This document shows, one piece after another, positions 14,940 to 23,367 of a DNA stretch of 64,000 nucleotides (position 1 is the stretch's first letter; every line of letters begins with the position of its first letter). This stretch comes from Altererythrobacter sp. Lineage in GTDB: Bacteria; Pseudomonadota; Alphaproteobacteria; Sphingomonadales; Sphingomonadaceae. Below the pieces are notes generated by a model. The model was not told the origin of the DNA, searched no databases, and saw only the letters and a program-made list of their open reading frames with translations. The DNA lies in contig JAFKFN010000015.1 in assembly GCA_017308255.1 (NCBI GenBank), forward strand, positions 32,430 to 96,429. Reading direction: 5' to 3'. Both the position numbers and the translations under genes were made by a program.

Positions 14940-15677
14940 ATGAGCGAACCGGCGCAGACCCGGTTGCTCCTCGTCGATGACGAGTCGAGCCTCAGGGAAC
15001 CACTGGCAGATTATCTGACCCGCCAGGGTTTCACCGTGCGCCAGGCGGAAGATGCCGCCAAGGCGCGCGTCGCCCTGACCGAGGAAACGCCCGATCTCGT
15101 CCTGCTCGATATCATGATGCCCGGTGAAGACGGGCTGTCCCTCTGCCGCCATCTCAGCGAATCGAAGAACATCCCGGTGATCTTCCTCACCGCCAAGGGA
15201 GAGGCGACCGACCGCATCGTCGGGCTGGAGATCGGCGGTGACGATTACGTGGTCAAGCCGTTCGAGCCGCGCGAGCTTGTCGCCCGCATCCGCTCGGTGC
15301 TCCGCCGCGCGTCGAAAGCCCCCGCCACGGGCGAAGAGGAAGACGCCCTCTACGAATTTGACAGCTGGCGGCTCGATCCGCTCAAGCGGCGGCTGATCGA
15401 TCCCGAAGGCACGGTGGTGCCGATCTCCTCGGCCGAATTCCGCCTGCTGATCGCGTTCCTCACTCATCCGCGCCAGGTGCTCGATCGCGATCGGCTGCTC
15501 GACATGGTCCAGGGCCGCGAGGCGCATCTGTTCGACCGCGCGGTGGACAATCAGGTCAGCCGCCTCAGGCGCAAGATCGAGGTGGACAGCCGCGATCCCA
15601 AGCTGATCCAGACCGTGTGGGGCGGCGGTTATCGCCTGGCCGCCGACGTGCGCCGCCTCGCGCCCGACCGCGATTGA
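14940..15677 (+). CDS. OmpR-family response regulator
   Basis: A 245-residue two-domain regulator. The receiver domain (1-125) has the acidic pair LVDDE at 11-15, the phosphoacceptor Asp57 (LLDIMMPGEDG) and Lys86 (FLTAKGE). The C-terminal winged helix (about 135-235) contains the LIAFLTHPRQVLDRDRLLDM and RAVDNQVSRLRRKIE segments. The ribosome site GGAGGAGGGG (14921-14930) is unusually long and pairs perfectly with an upstream hairpin loop. The stop overlaps the start of the kinase gene (TGATG), so both are translated together. The signal and regulon are unknown; an envelope-stress role would be typical of the family. Confidence 0.95.
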   Translation: MSEPAQTRLLLVDDESSLREPLADYLTRQGFTVRQAEDAAKARVALTEETPDLVLLDIMMPGEDGLSLCRHLSESKNIPVIFLTAKGEATDRIVGLEIGGDDYVVKPFEPRELVARIRSVLRRASKAPATGEEEDALYEFDSWRLDPLKRRLIDPEGTVVPISSAEFRLLIAFLTHPRQVLDRDRLLDMVQGREAHLFDRAVDNQVSRLRRKIEVDSRDPKLIQTVWGGGYRLAADVRRLAPDRD

Positions 15678-17044
15678 TGCGCCTGCGCCTTCTTCCCCGC
15701 AGCCTGCTCGGGCAGATGCTGCTGTCCGTGGCGCTGGCGCTGCTGGTGGCGCAGGCCATTTCGGCCGTCCTGCAATATCGCGCGGCGGAACAGCGCCGCG
15801 AATTCGGCGCGCTCAGCGGGCTCGCGTTCCAGCTCGTGGCGGAGCCGCGCTTCGAAGGCCAGCCCCGCTGGCGGCGGCTGAGGGTGGAACGCACCACGCA
15901 AAACCCCCTTCAGCCCGGCGAGATGCGCGAGGAGCGACGCGAGGAAGTGCTGCGAAACATCCTCATCAATCAAGGGATCGTGCCGGCCCAGCTGATCGTC
16001 ATCACCCGGCCCATCAGCGAAGATGCCTATGTCATGGGCCGCCTGCAGGAACGGCCCGACCTGCGCAGCCGCGGCGAATGGACGACCGGCAGCATGATCG
16101 TCGCCGCGCTGAAGCGCGAGGATTCGGGCGAATGGACCGTCGCCCGCGTGCCCATGACGGAAGGGGGGCCGCAGCAGATCGGCGCGCTGCTCACCCAGAC
16201 GCTGCTGCTCTACATCGTGCTCGTCGGCGGGCTTGCCCTGTTGCTGCGGCGGATCACCCGGCCGATCGCGGCGCTGACCCGGCGGGTGGAATTTTTCGCC
16301 GACACGCGCGAGCTGGATGGCCAGCTGGAACCCTCCGGCCCCGACGATACCCGCCGCCTGATCGCTGCCCACAATGCGATGGAAGCGCGCATTTCGGCGC
16401 TGCTCGACGAAAAGGACGTGATGCTGGGGGCCATCGGGCATGACCTGAAGACGCCGCTCGCCGCGCTGCGCGTGCGGATCGAATCGGTCGAGGATGCGGG
16501 CGAGCGCGCGAAGATGGCGGCCAGCATCGACGACATCACCCGCTCGCTGGACGATATCCTCTCCCTCGCGCGGGTTGGCCGGCCGAGCGACCCGATGGAA
16601 CGGACCGACCTTGCCGCCCTGCTGTCCTCGGTGGTCGAGGAATACGAGGATATGGAAGAGCCGGTGGAGCTGGCCGATACCCAGCGCCTGGCGATTCCGC
16701 TGCGCGCCACCTGGCTCCGCCGCGCCTTGCGCAATCTCATCAGCAACGCGCTGCGTTATGGCGAACGCGCCCGCGTCTCGCTCGTACGTGAAGGCAATGC
16801 GGCGCTGGTGCGGATCGAAGACGATGGCCCGGGTATTCCGCCGCAGGACATTGCCCGGATGATGGAAGCGTTCACCCGGGGCGACAGCTCGCGCAACCGG
16901 GAAACCGGCGGCGCCGGCCTCGGCCTCACGCTGGCTCGCGCGATCGCAGAGCAGCACGGCGGCACCGTGCGGCTGGTCAATCGCCACGGTCCCGGCGGCA
17001 AGGTCGTCGGCCTCGTCGCCGAACTGCGCCTCCCGCTCGACTGA
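15677..17044 (+). CDS. Sensor histidine kinase (EnvZ-like, HAMP)
   Basis: A 455-residue inner-membrane kinase. Transmembrane helix 1 is at about 10-30 and helix 2 at about 178-197 (LLLYIVLVGGLALLL), enclosing a periplasmic domain of about 145 residues rich in Arg and Glu. A HAMP segment follows, then the H-box with His255 (AIGHDLKTPLAALRVR). The N-box is RNLISNALRYG, with G1 EDDGPGIP and G2 GGAGLGLTLA. It overlaps the response-regulator gene by one base and is its obvious partner. An M1 peptidase lipoprotein follows 68 bases downstream and might be in the same regulon. Confidence 0.95.
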   Translation: MRLRLLPRSLLGQMLLSVALALLVAQAISAVLQYRAAEQRREFGALSGLAFQLVAEPRFEGQPRWRRLRVERTTQNPLQPGEMREERREEVLRNILINQGIVPAQLIVITRPISEDAYVMGRLQERPDLRSRGEWTTGSMIVAALKREDSGEWTVARVPMTEGGPQQIGALLTQTLLLYIVLVGGLALLLRRITRPIAALTRRVEFFADTRELDGQLEPSGPDDTRRLIAAHNAMEARISALLDEKDVMLGAIGHDLKTPLAALRVRIESVEDAGERAKMAASIDDITRSLDDILSLARVGRPSDPMERTDLAALLSSVVEEYEDMEEPVELADTQRLAIPLRATWLRRALRNLISNALRYGERARVSLVREGNAALVRIEDDGPGIPPQDIARMMEAFTRGDSSRNRETGGAGLGLTLARAIAEQHGGTVRLVNRHGPGGKVVGLVAELRLPLD

Positions 17045-17112
17045 CGGCATTTGCCTGGCGGCCTGGCGCTGTTAGGGCGGTTGCTTCGGTAACCAATCCC
17101 GGAGCCTCGCCC

Positions 17113-19782
17113 GTGCGCCCTCTTTTCGCGACTCTCTCCGCCGCGCTGCTGCTCGCCGGCTGCGCTGCCATTCCCGCCACGGATTCCACTGGTCCGGCCG
17201 TGGGCCTCGGCCCGCTGCCGGAAAGCGTGCCCAGCGACCTGCCGCGCACCGCCCGCCCGCTGCATTACCGAATCGATTTCACGCCCGATGCCAGCGCGCT
17301 CACGTTCACCGGCCATGCGGCGATCGACCTGGAGGTTTTCGAGCGGACCGATAGTGTCACGCTCCATGCGCTGGAATTGGCGATCGGTTCGGCCCGGCTT
17401 CTCGGCCCGGACGGCGCCGCGCCCTCGGTGGATCTAACCGTGACGCTGGATGAACAGCACCAGACGGCGCGCTTGACCGCCCCTTCGCCGATCGCGCCGG
17501 GCCGCTATCGGCTGGAACTGGCCTACAGCGGCCGGATCAACAGTCAGGCCAACGGTCTCTTCGCGCTCGATTATCCCGACAAGCGCAGCGGCGAAACCGT
17601 GCGCGGCCTGTTCACCCAGTTCGAGGCATCCGACGCGCGCCGCTTCGCGCCGCTGTTCGACGAGCCGAGCTACAAGGCCACGTTCGATCTTTCGGCCACG
17701 GTCCCCGCCGCGCTCATGGCGGTGAGCAACATGCCCATCGCCCGCGAAGAGCCGCTGCCCGGCGGGCGCAAGAAAGTGACCTTCCAGACCAGCCCCAGGA
17801 TGTCGTCCTACCTGCTGTTCTTCGGCCTGGGCGATTTCGAGCGGCTTTCGGTCAAAGGCCCGGGCGGGGTCGATCTGGGGATCGTCAGCCCGGCCGGCAG
17901 CGGTGAGCAGGCGCGCTATGCGCTCGATGCGCTGCCGCCGATCATTGGCTACTACACCGATTATTTCGGCGAGCCTTATCCGCTGCCCAAGCTCGACAAC
18001 GTCGCCGCGCCGGGCGAATCGCAGTTCTTCGGCGCGATGGAGAACTGGGGCGCGATTCTCACCTTCGAGAAGTACCTGCTGCTGGATCCGGCGATCACCA
18101 GCCCGGCAACCAAGGCCTATATGTACACCGCCCAGGCGCACGAAGTGGCGCACCAGTGGTTCGGCGATATCGTCACCATGGCCTGGTGGGACGATCTGTG
18201 GCTCAACGAAGGGTTCGCCAGCTGGATGGAAACCAAGGCCAGCGCGCGTTTCAATCCCGACTGGTTTCCCCTGCTGAGCCGTGTCGACGGGCGCGAATCC
18301 GCCATGGCGCTCGACAGCTTCTCGACCACCCATCCCGTCGTCCAGCAGATCCGCACCGTGGCGGAAACGGCCCAGGCCTTCGACAGCATTTCCTATTCGA
18401 AGGGCGAGGCGGTGATCGCCATGCTGGAAGCCTATGCCGGGGAAGACACCTGGCGTGACGGCATCCGCGCCTATATCCAGCAGCACAAGTACGGCAACAC
18501 CGTCAGCGACGACTTGTGGCGCGCGGTGGAGCGGGCCGGCGCCTCCGGGATCACCGCGATCGCCCACGATTTCACCTTGCAGCCCGGCATCCCGCTGGTG
18601 CGGGCGGAAGCCGAATGCCGCGATGGGCGCACGATGGTGACCCTGACGCAGAGCGAGTTCAGCCGCGACCGGAAGGACGCGGCGGCGGCGACCCCGCGCC
18701 ACTGGCGGGTTCCCCTGCTGATCGAAGCGGGCGGGGATCGGGCCGATCCGGTGCGCCGCGTGCTCGACGGCAGTGCTTCGGTAGAGCTGCCTCAGTGCGG
18801 CGCGGTCGTCGTGAACGGCGGCCAGCTCGGCTATTTCCGCACGCTGTATGCGCCGGAGATGATCGCCCGCCTCAGGCAGGCGCTGCCCACGCTGGCGCCG
18901 ATCGACCAGATCGGGCTGGTGCGCGACAACTTCGCGCTCGCGGAGGCAGGCTATCAGACAGCCGCGCCCGCGCTCGATCTGCTGGCGGCGGTGCCCGGCG
19001 ATGCCAATCCCATCGTCGCGCAAGGCGCGGTCAATCGCTGGGCGGCGGTCCACGCCCTGCTCGACGACGCGGGGCAGGCGCGCGTCGCCGCCCTGACGCG
19101 CGATGCCTGGCTGCCGCGGCTGCGCCAGCTCGGCTTCGATCCCGCGGCGAACGAATCGCTGGCGGACACCAGCCTGCGCGGCGATCTGCTCACCGTGCTC
19201 GGCGACATGGGCGATCCCACCGTGGTGGAAGAGGCGCGCCGCCGTTTCGACCGGCTGGAAAGCGATCCCAAATCGCTCGACGGCCCGCTCAAGACCACCT
19301 GGCTGACGATCACCGCGCGCAACGCCACGCCCGCCGAATGGGATCGGCTCATGGCTCTGGCGACAGGGGCGCCCACCCAGGTCGAACGCCAGGCCTATTA
19401 CCGGCTGCTGGGCGCCACCGGGGACCAGGCCCTGGCGCGCCGCGCGCTCGATTTCGCCGTCACCGGCCAGGCCGGCACCGCCAGCGCGGCGATCATCAAG
19501 GCCGTGGCCGATCGGAATGCCGATCTGGCCTACGATTTCTCCCTGGCCCATCGCGCTCAGGTGGAAGCGCTGTTGGATACAGGCGGCCGCGAAGGCTTCA
19601 TCGCCGATCTCGCCGCCACCTCGCGCGATCCGGCGATGATCGGCAAGCTCGAACGCTTCGCCGCCAGCCTCTCGTCCGACCAGCGCCGTCCGGTCGAACA
19701 AGCCCTCGCCGCCCTGCGCCAACGCCTGGAAAGCCAGCCGCGCATGGCGCGCGAAATCCAGCAATGGCTTGCTTCCCGGTAG
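17113..19782 (+). CDS. M1 family aminopeptidase, predicted lipoprotein
   Basis: An 889-residue zinc aminopeptidase exported and lipid-anchored. The N-terminus RPLFATLSAALLLAGCA is a lipoprotein signal with a lipobox cysteine at about residue 17. The substrate-recognition motif GAMENWG is at 307-313 and the zinc site HEVAHQWFGD starts at His343, with the third ligand Glu366 in LNEGFAS. The long C-terminal region matches the ERAP-like helical domain. The start is GTG 17113. It probably trims peptides in the periplasm or at the outer membrane. It completes a local group of peptidases with the S9 and M24 genes. Confidence 0.94.
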   Translation: MRPLFATLSAALLLAGCAAIPATDSTGPAVGLGPLPESVPSDLPRTARPLHYRIDFTPDASALTFTGHAAIDLEVFERTDSVTLHALELAIGSARLLGPDGAAPSVDLTVTLDEQHQTARLTAPSPIAPGRYRLELAYSGRINSQANGLFALDYPDKRSGETVRGLFTQFEASDARRFAPLFDEPSYKATFDLSATVPAALMAVSNMPIAREEPLPGGRKKVTFQTSPRMSSYLLFFGLGDFERLSVKGPGGVDLGIVSPAGSGEQARYALDALPPIIGYYTDYFGEPYPLPKLDNVAAPGESQFFGAMENWGAILTFEKYLLLDPAITSPATKAYMYTAQAHEVAHQWFGDIVTMAWWDDLWLNEGFASWMETKASARFNPDWFPLLSRVDGRESAMALDSFSTTHPVVQQIRTVAETAQAFDSISYSKGEAVIAMLEAYAGEDTWRDGIRAYIQQHKYGNTVSDDLWRAVERAGASGITAIAHDFTLQPGIPLVRAEAECRDGRTMVTLTQSEFSRDRKDAAAATPRHWRVPLLIEAGGDRADPVRRVLDGSASVELPQCGAVVVNGGQLGYFRTLYAPEMIARLRQALPTLAPIDQIGLVRDNFALAEAGYQTAAPALDLLAAVPGDANPIVAQGAVNRWAAVHALLDDAGQARVAALTRDAWLPRLRQLGFDPAANESLADTSLRGDLLTVLGDMGDPTVVEEARRRFDRLESDPKSLDGPLKTTWLTITARNATPAEWDRLMALATGAPTQVERQAYYRLLGATGDQALARRALDFAVTGQAGTASAAIIKAVADRNADLAYDFSLAHRAQVEALLDTGGREGFIADLAATSRDPAMIGKLERFAASLSSDQRRPVEQALAALRQRLESQPRMAREIQQWLASR

Positions 19783-20165
19783 CCGCATAGGGCTCCGCGT
19801 TCTCGCCAGGATGACGAAAGCAGTTGGCGCGCGCGGAGACGCGGAGGCGCGGAGGGGTAGCGTCTCGGGTGGGCGGCTTTCTCAAAGTGCCTCACGCAAG
19901 GCGTCAAAGCGGCTTCGCCGCCTGTGCGTGAGCATTCCCCTTTTCTTCGTCATCCCCGCGCACGCGGGGACCCAGGGCGATGAGGCGCCATAAGAGCCGA
20001 CTGGGTGCCCGCTTTCGCGGGAATGACGAAGGGGGGTGGCCTCTCTCTTTCTCTGCGCCTTCGCGCCTCTGCGCGCGCCATCTGTTTGCGAGGCGCTGTG
20101 GATTAAAAATATCATCTTTATTATTTTAACCCTCCGCGCTAGTGATCCGTCGAAAGGCGAATCGC
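19783..20165. other. 383-base intergenic region packed with repeats
   Basis: No gene is seen. It holds a family A repeat (19948-20028) nested between two inverted copies of another sequence: GCGCGCGGAGACGCGGAGGC at about 19831 and its mirror GCCTTCGCGCCTCTGCGCGC at about 20056. The last 50 bases, before the FadR-type gene, are AT-rich (ATTAAAAATATCATCTTTAT) and are a plausible promoter or operator area for that regulator. Confidence 0.7.
19948..20028. repeat. Family A palindromic repeat
   Basis: CGTCATCCCCGCGCACGCGG...GCTTTCGCGGGAATGACG inverted arms with the CCCAG/CTGGG inner box conserved. It lies inside the larger repeat-rich gap. Confidence 0.85.
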
Positions 20166-20921
20166 ATGGCCGTCATCCCTTTTCGCAAGCCGGACCCCTG
20201 GTCCTTCGATTCGCCGCACGCGGGCGCGACGTTGTCTTCGCGTATCGTGGAGGACGTCTGCGCCGCGCTGTTCGACAAGCGGCTGGCGCCGGGCGATTTT
20301 CTCGGCACGGAGAAGGACCTGGCCGAGCGTGCCGGGGCCAGCCGGATCGTCGCCCGCGATGCGCTGCGCACCTTGCAGGCGCTGGGCGTGGTGGAGATCA
20401 GGGCCGGGGCCGGCGGCGGCGCGCGCATCGCCGGCGGCAATCCGCGCCTGTTCAGCCAGGCGCTGGCGGTTCAGCTCAGCCTGGCCGGCGTCAGCGTGCG
20501 CGAGATGATGGACGCGCAGCGCGGCGTCGAATGCATGGCGGCGGAACTCGCCGCGCAGAACGCCCGTGCCGAGGATCTGGCGGCGCTGCGCGCGCTGTTG
20601 GTGGAGCACGAAGAGACGATCGGAGACGCCGCCGCCTATACCCGCTCGTGCATGCGCTTCCATCTCGCCGTGGCCGAGGCCTCGCGCAACCGGGTGCTGG
20701 TGGCGCAGCTCCTTTCGCTCCAGCACATCTCGTGGCCGGCCGAAAACCGCACCCTGACCATGCCGGTCGCGCGCCACGTCCTCGACGTGCATCGCCAGAT
20801 CGCCGACGTGATCGAATCGCGCGATGCCGGCGCGGCCCGCCGCCTGATGGACGATCACGTGAAGATGATCCGCACCCGCCGCGTCGGCGAAGGCGATGAC
20901 GGCGTGCCCCACTGCTGCTGA
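20166..20921 (+). CDS. FadR-family (GntR superfamily) transcriptional regulator
   Basis: A 251-residue regulator. The winged helix occupies about residues 20-90, with RIVEDVCAALFDKRLAPGDF and KDLAERAGASRIVARDALRTL as the recognition helix-turn-helix. The all-helical FCD ligand domain follows (about 105-235), with the usual acid-binding pattern in CMRFHLAVAEAS and VDVHRQIADVIESRDAGAA. Such proteins usually repress catabolic genes and respond to an acid or CoA metabolite. ATG 20166 with GAAAGG upstream is preferred to an upstream GTG. The binding-protein-like gene starts 30 bases downstream, and it may also control the nearby catabolic operons. Confidence 0.9.
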   Translation: MAVIPFRKPDPWSFDSPHAGATLSSRIVEDVCAALFDKRLAPGDFLGTEKDLAERAGASRIVARDALRTLQALGVVEIRAGAGGGARIAGGNPRLFSQALAVQLSLAGVSVREMMDAQRGVECMAAELAAQNARAEDLAALRALLVEHEETIGDAAAYTRSCMRFHLAVAEASRNRVLVAQLLSLQHISWPAENRTLTMPVARHVLDVHRQIADVIESRDAGAARRLMDDHVKMIRTRRVGEGDDGVPHCC

Positions 20922-20950
20922 CCGATCCGAAACCCCGGGAGAATCGAACC

Positions 20951-21826
20951 ATGTCCAAGTTCATCATCCAGCCCCATTTCCGGCTCCACGAATGGGTGGC
21001 CGAGGAGAAGGGCTATTTCGCCGCCGAAGGGCTCGATTACGAATTCCGCGAGACGTTCGATTCGAAGGAGGCCCGGAATCACCAGCAGGGCGACAAGTTC
21101 GGCGCCTTCCAGACCTTCGAGAAAGGTCGCGAAGGCGATGTCTCGTGCGCCTGCCACTGGACGGTCAACGTCGCCGCCTCCTCAGGCCACGGATTGCTCT
21201 ATGCCGATGCCTATTCGGTGAGCCCCTGCGCGGTGTTCGTGCCGCCGGAAAGCGACATCAAGCATCCGCGCGACTTGGCGGGCGTGCCGATTTCCGTCGG
21301 CTATCAATCGGGCAGCCATTATTCGACGATCCAGGCGCTCGAGACTTACCTGCCGCGTGAGCAGATCGAACTGTCGTTCGCCGACGGCATGCTGTTCAGC
21401 CGGCTGGAGCTGTTGATCGACCGCAAGATCCCCGCCGCTTCGCTGTTCAGCGGGCCTTACTACTTCTTGGAACAGCTCGGCTTCCGCAAGATCATCGACA
21501 GCACCTTCATGATGGCCTCGATGGTGAAGGAAGGGTCACAGCCGGGCGACGTGAAGAAGTACTTCGCCGCTCTCCGCCGCGCCCAGCGGGACATCGACCT
21601 GCGGCCCGAACTTTACACCCATTACTACAAGAACGAGTTCCCCGTGCGCTTCCACGAGCAGATGGACACCGGCCGCTGGGGCCCGGGCGAACGCATCGTG
21701 TTCGAGCCTTATTCGAAGACGATCTTCGAGGAATCGCAGCACTGGATCGAGGAACGCGGCATCTTCGAAGGCGATCTGGGCAGCCGCGATTACGAGCATT
21801 CGATTCTGTCGATCGCGGCCGCGTAG
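20951..21826 (+). CDS. Cytoplasmic periplasmic-binding-protein-like protein
   Basis: A 291-residue protein with the type 2 binding-protein pattern of the NMT1/SsuA-like group: an N-terminal LHEWVAEEKGYFAAEGLDYE, the DLAGVPISVGYQSGSHYSTIQ hinge-side segment and a late DRKIPAASLFSGPYYF. It has no signal peptide and no ABC transporter genes sit beside it. Binding-protein folds without export signals include enzymes such as 4,5-dihydroxyphthalate decarboxylase, so a catalytic role is possible. It lies 30 bases after the FadR-type gene, suggesting a two-gene operon. Two cysteines (SCACHW) lie in the middle. The exact role is unknown. Confidence 0.75.
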   Translation: MSKFIIQPHFRLHEWVAEEKGYFAAEGLDYEFRETFDSKEARNHQQGDKFGAFQTFEKGREGDVSCACHWTVNVAASSGHGLLYADAYSVSPCAVFVPPESDIKHPRDLAGVPISVGYQSGSHYSTIQALETYLPREQIELSFADGMLFSRLELLIDRKIPAASLFSGPYYFLEQLGFRKIIDSTFMMASMVKEGSQPGDVKKYFAALRRAQRDIDLRPELYTHYYKNEFPVRFHEQMDTGRWGPGERIVFEPYSKTIFEESQHWIEERGIFEGDLGSRDYEHSILSIAAA

Positions 21827-21835
21827 CCAGGCGTT

Positions 21836-21918
21836 CGTCATTGCGAGCGAAGCGAAGCAATCCAGAGCCGCACAAAGCCGCCCTGGATTGCTTCGTCCCT
21901 ACGGTCCTCGCAATGACG
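21836..21918. repeat. Family B palindromic repeat
   Basis: CGTCATTGCGAGCGAAGCGA...CCTCGCAATGACG arms begin 10 bases after the stop of the binding-protein-like gene and separate it from the convergent DksA-like gene. Confidence 0.85.
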
Positions 21919-21953
21919 AGTCAGAGTCAGGAGTAACGCCTCACGGCCTACTC

Positions 21954-22217
21954 CTATCTCAGCTGGCTGTCCTTGCTGCCGCGGCGGTTGATCCCCGTCG
22001 CGGTGCGCCGCGCGTCGCGACGGGACTGGCAGGCAACGCAGGTGCGTACGCCGGGCACAGCCTTGCGCCGCGCCTCCGGGATCGGCTCGCCGCATTCGTT
22101 GCAGTGCGTGGCGCTTTCGCCGCGCGGCGTTTCGGCGCGGGCGCGCAGCACGGCGTCCTTGACGGTATCGTCGATCTGGTCGTTGACCGCGCCGTCCCGA
22201 GTCCAGCCGCCGGCCAT
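21954..22217 (-). CDS. DksA/TraR C4-type zinc finger protein
   Basis: An 87-residue protein with one C4 zinc finger: CNECGEPIPEARRKAVPG and then CVACQ (CxxC-17-CxxC). It is the short form, like YbiI, lacking the long coiled coil of full DksA. It may bind RNA polymerase. The gene follows the SDR gene by 41 bases on the same strand; no functional link with catabolism is obvious. Confidence 0.88.
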   Translation of the reverse strand: MAGGWTRDGAVNDQIDDTVKDAVLRARAETPRGESATHCNECGEPIPEARRKAVPGVRTCVACQSRRDARRTATGINRRGSKDSQLR

Positions 22218-22258
22218 CAGCTATCGGCCTTCTTGCTCATACGACAGCAACGCAGGCG

Positions 22259-23044
22259 TCAGATATCGTTCCGGATCGTCGCCAGCGCGCCGCCGTCGAT
22301 CTCCCACTTGGCGCCGTTGACGTAGCTCGCTTCGTCCGACAGCAGGAAGCTGACCACCTCGCCCACCTCGCGCGGCTGGCCCACACGGTTGAGCGTGGCG
22401 ACCTGGCCCAACTTGTCCATCCCCGCCTGCACGTCGCCGTCGAACATCTGTTCCAGCATGCCCACCAGCAGCGGCGTTTCGATCACGCCCGGCATCACGC
22501 AATTCACCCGCACGCCCTTCTGCGCCACTTCGCTGGCCGCGGTGCGGGTCAACCCCACGGCGCCGTGCTTGGCGGCATTGTAGGCGCAGGCGCCCGCCAG
22601 GCCGCGTTCCGAGCCGATCGAGGCGGTGTTCACCACCGCGCCCTTTCCGGCGGCGACCATGTGCGGCAGCACGAAGCGCAGGCCCAGGAACATCGAGCGC
22701 AGGTTCACGCGGATGATCTTGTCGAACTCCGCCACATCGTAAGCGTGGGTGGGCGCCAGGGAACCTTCGATCCCGGCATTGTTGAAGAACCCGTCGATCC
22801 GGCCGAAAGCCTCCATCGCCGCCCGGGCATAGCCTTCGACCGCCTTCTCATCGACGCAATCGGCGACATAACCGATGGCATCATGTCCCGCGCGGCGAAG
22901 CGCATCGGTGCATTCCTCCAGCCGCTCCGTCGCGATGTCCACCAGCATGACCCGCGCGCCTTCGCGGGCGAGGATCTCGCACGTCGCGAAACCGATCGCG
23001 CCGGCGGCGCCCGTCACCACCATGGTCTTGTCTCTGTGGCGCAT
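22259..23044 (-). CDS. Short-chain dehydrogenase/reductase
   Basis: A 261-residue classical SDR. The cofactor loop is TGAAGAIG (11-18), with NNAG at 88-91 and the catalytic Ser142, Tyr155 and Lys159 (YNAAK). The acidic residue after the second strand (LVDIATE) suggests NAD preference. The C-terminus WEIDGGALATIRNDI is typical. A clear AAGGAG precedes ATG 23044, which overlaps the stop of the upstream 70-residue gene by one base (TGATG). It belongs to the leftward catabolic series; the alcohol or ketone substrate is unknown. Confidence 0.92.
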   Translation of the reverse strand: MRHRDKTMVVTGAAGAIGFATCEILAREGARVMLVDIATERLEECTDALRRAGHDAIGYVADCVDEKAVEGYARAAMEAFGRIDGFFNNAGIEGSLAPTHAYDVAEFDKIIRVNLRSMFLGLRFVLPHMVAAGKGAVVNTASIGSERGLAGACAYNAAKHGAVGLTRTAASEVAQKGVRVNCVMPGVIETPLLVGMLEQMFDGDVQAGMDKLGQVATLNRVGQPREVGEVVSFLLSDEASYVNGAKWEIDGGALATIRNDI

Positions 23045-23256
23045 CACTTGGCTCCTTTCCGGAAGGGCAATGTCAGCAGGAACCACGCCAGCCCCGGGGT
23101 CAGCAGCTTGAGGAAGGCGCGGGCATTCTCCGGCGTCAACGTGGCGCTCATCGGCATGGTGCCGAAGACCTTGCCTTTGATGACCAGATCATCGCCCCGC
23201 CGCTCCACCGTGGAGACCTGCATCAGTTCGCTCTTGTCGGCGGAGTAGAGCTTCAT
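23044..23256 (-). CDS. Small conserved-looking hypothetical protein (70 aa)
   Basis: It encodes 70 residues starting MKLYSADKSELMQVSTVERR, with a beta-rich N-terminal half (DDLVIKGKVFGTMPMSATL) and a hydrophobic C-terminal segment (LLTPGLAWFLLTLPF) ending in basic residues. One base of overlap with the SDR start indicates real translation. The family is not recognised. The tight coupling suggests a partner or modulator of the SDR, perhaps peripherally membrane-bound. Confidence 0.75.
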   Translation of the reverse strand: MKLYSADKSELMQVSTVERRGDDLVIKGKVFGTMPMSATLTPENARAFLKLLTPGLAWFLLTLPFRKGAK

Positions 23257-23278
23257 TTCACATCACTCCTCCAACCTT

Positions 23279-23352
23279 CGTCATCCCCGCGAAAGCGGGG
23301 CCCCAGTCGGCTCTTGCGCCCACCCTGGGTTCCCGCTTTCGCGGGAATGACG
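23279..23352. repeat. Family A palindromic repeat
   Basis: CGTCATCCCCGCGAAAGCGG...TTTCGCGGGAATGACG arms separate the phytoene-dehydrogenase-like gene from the 70-residue gene on the same strand, so it lies within a presumed operon. Confidence 0.88.
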
Positions 23353-23367
23353 AAAAGAGTGAGGTAA

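Noticed and set aside
17434-19788. 784-codon minus-strand ORF over the M1 peptidase
   Set aside because: The plus-strand frame has signal peptide, HEVAH and GAMEN motifs; the opposite frame has none.
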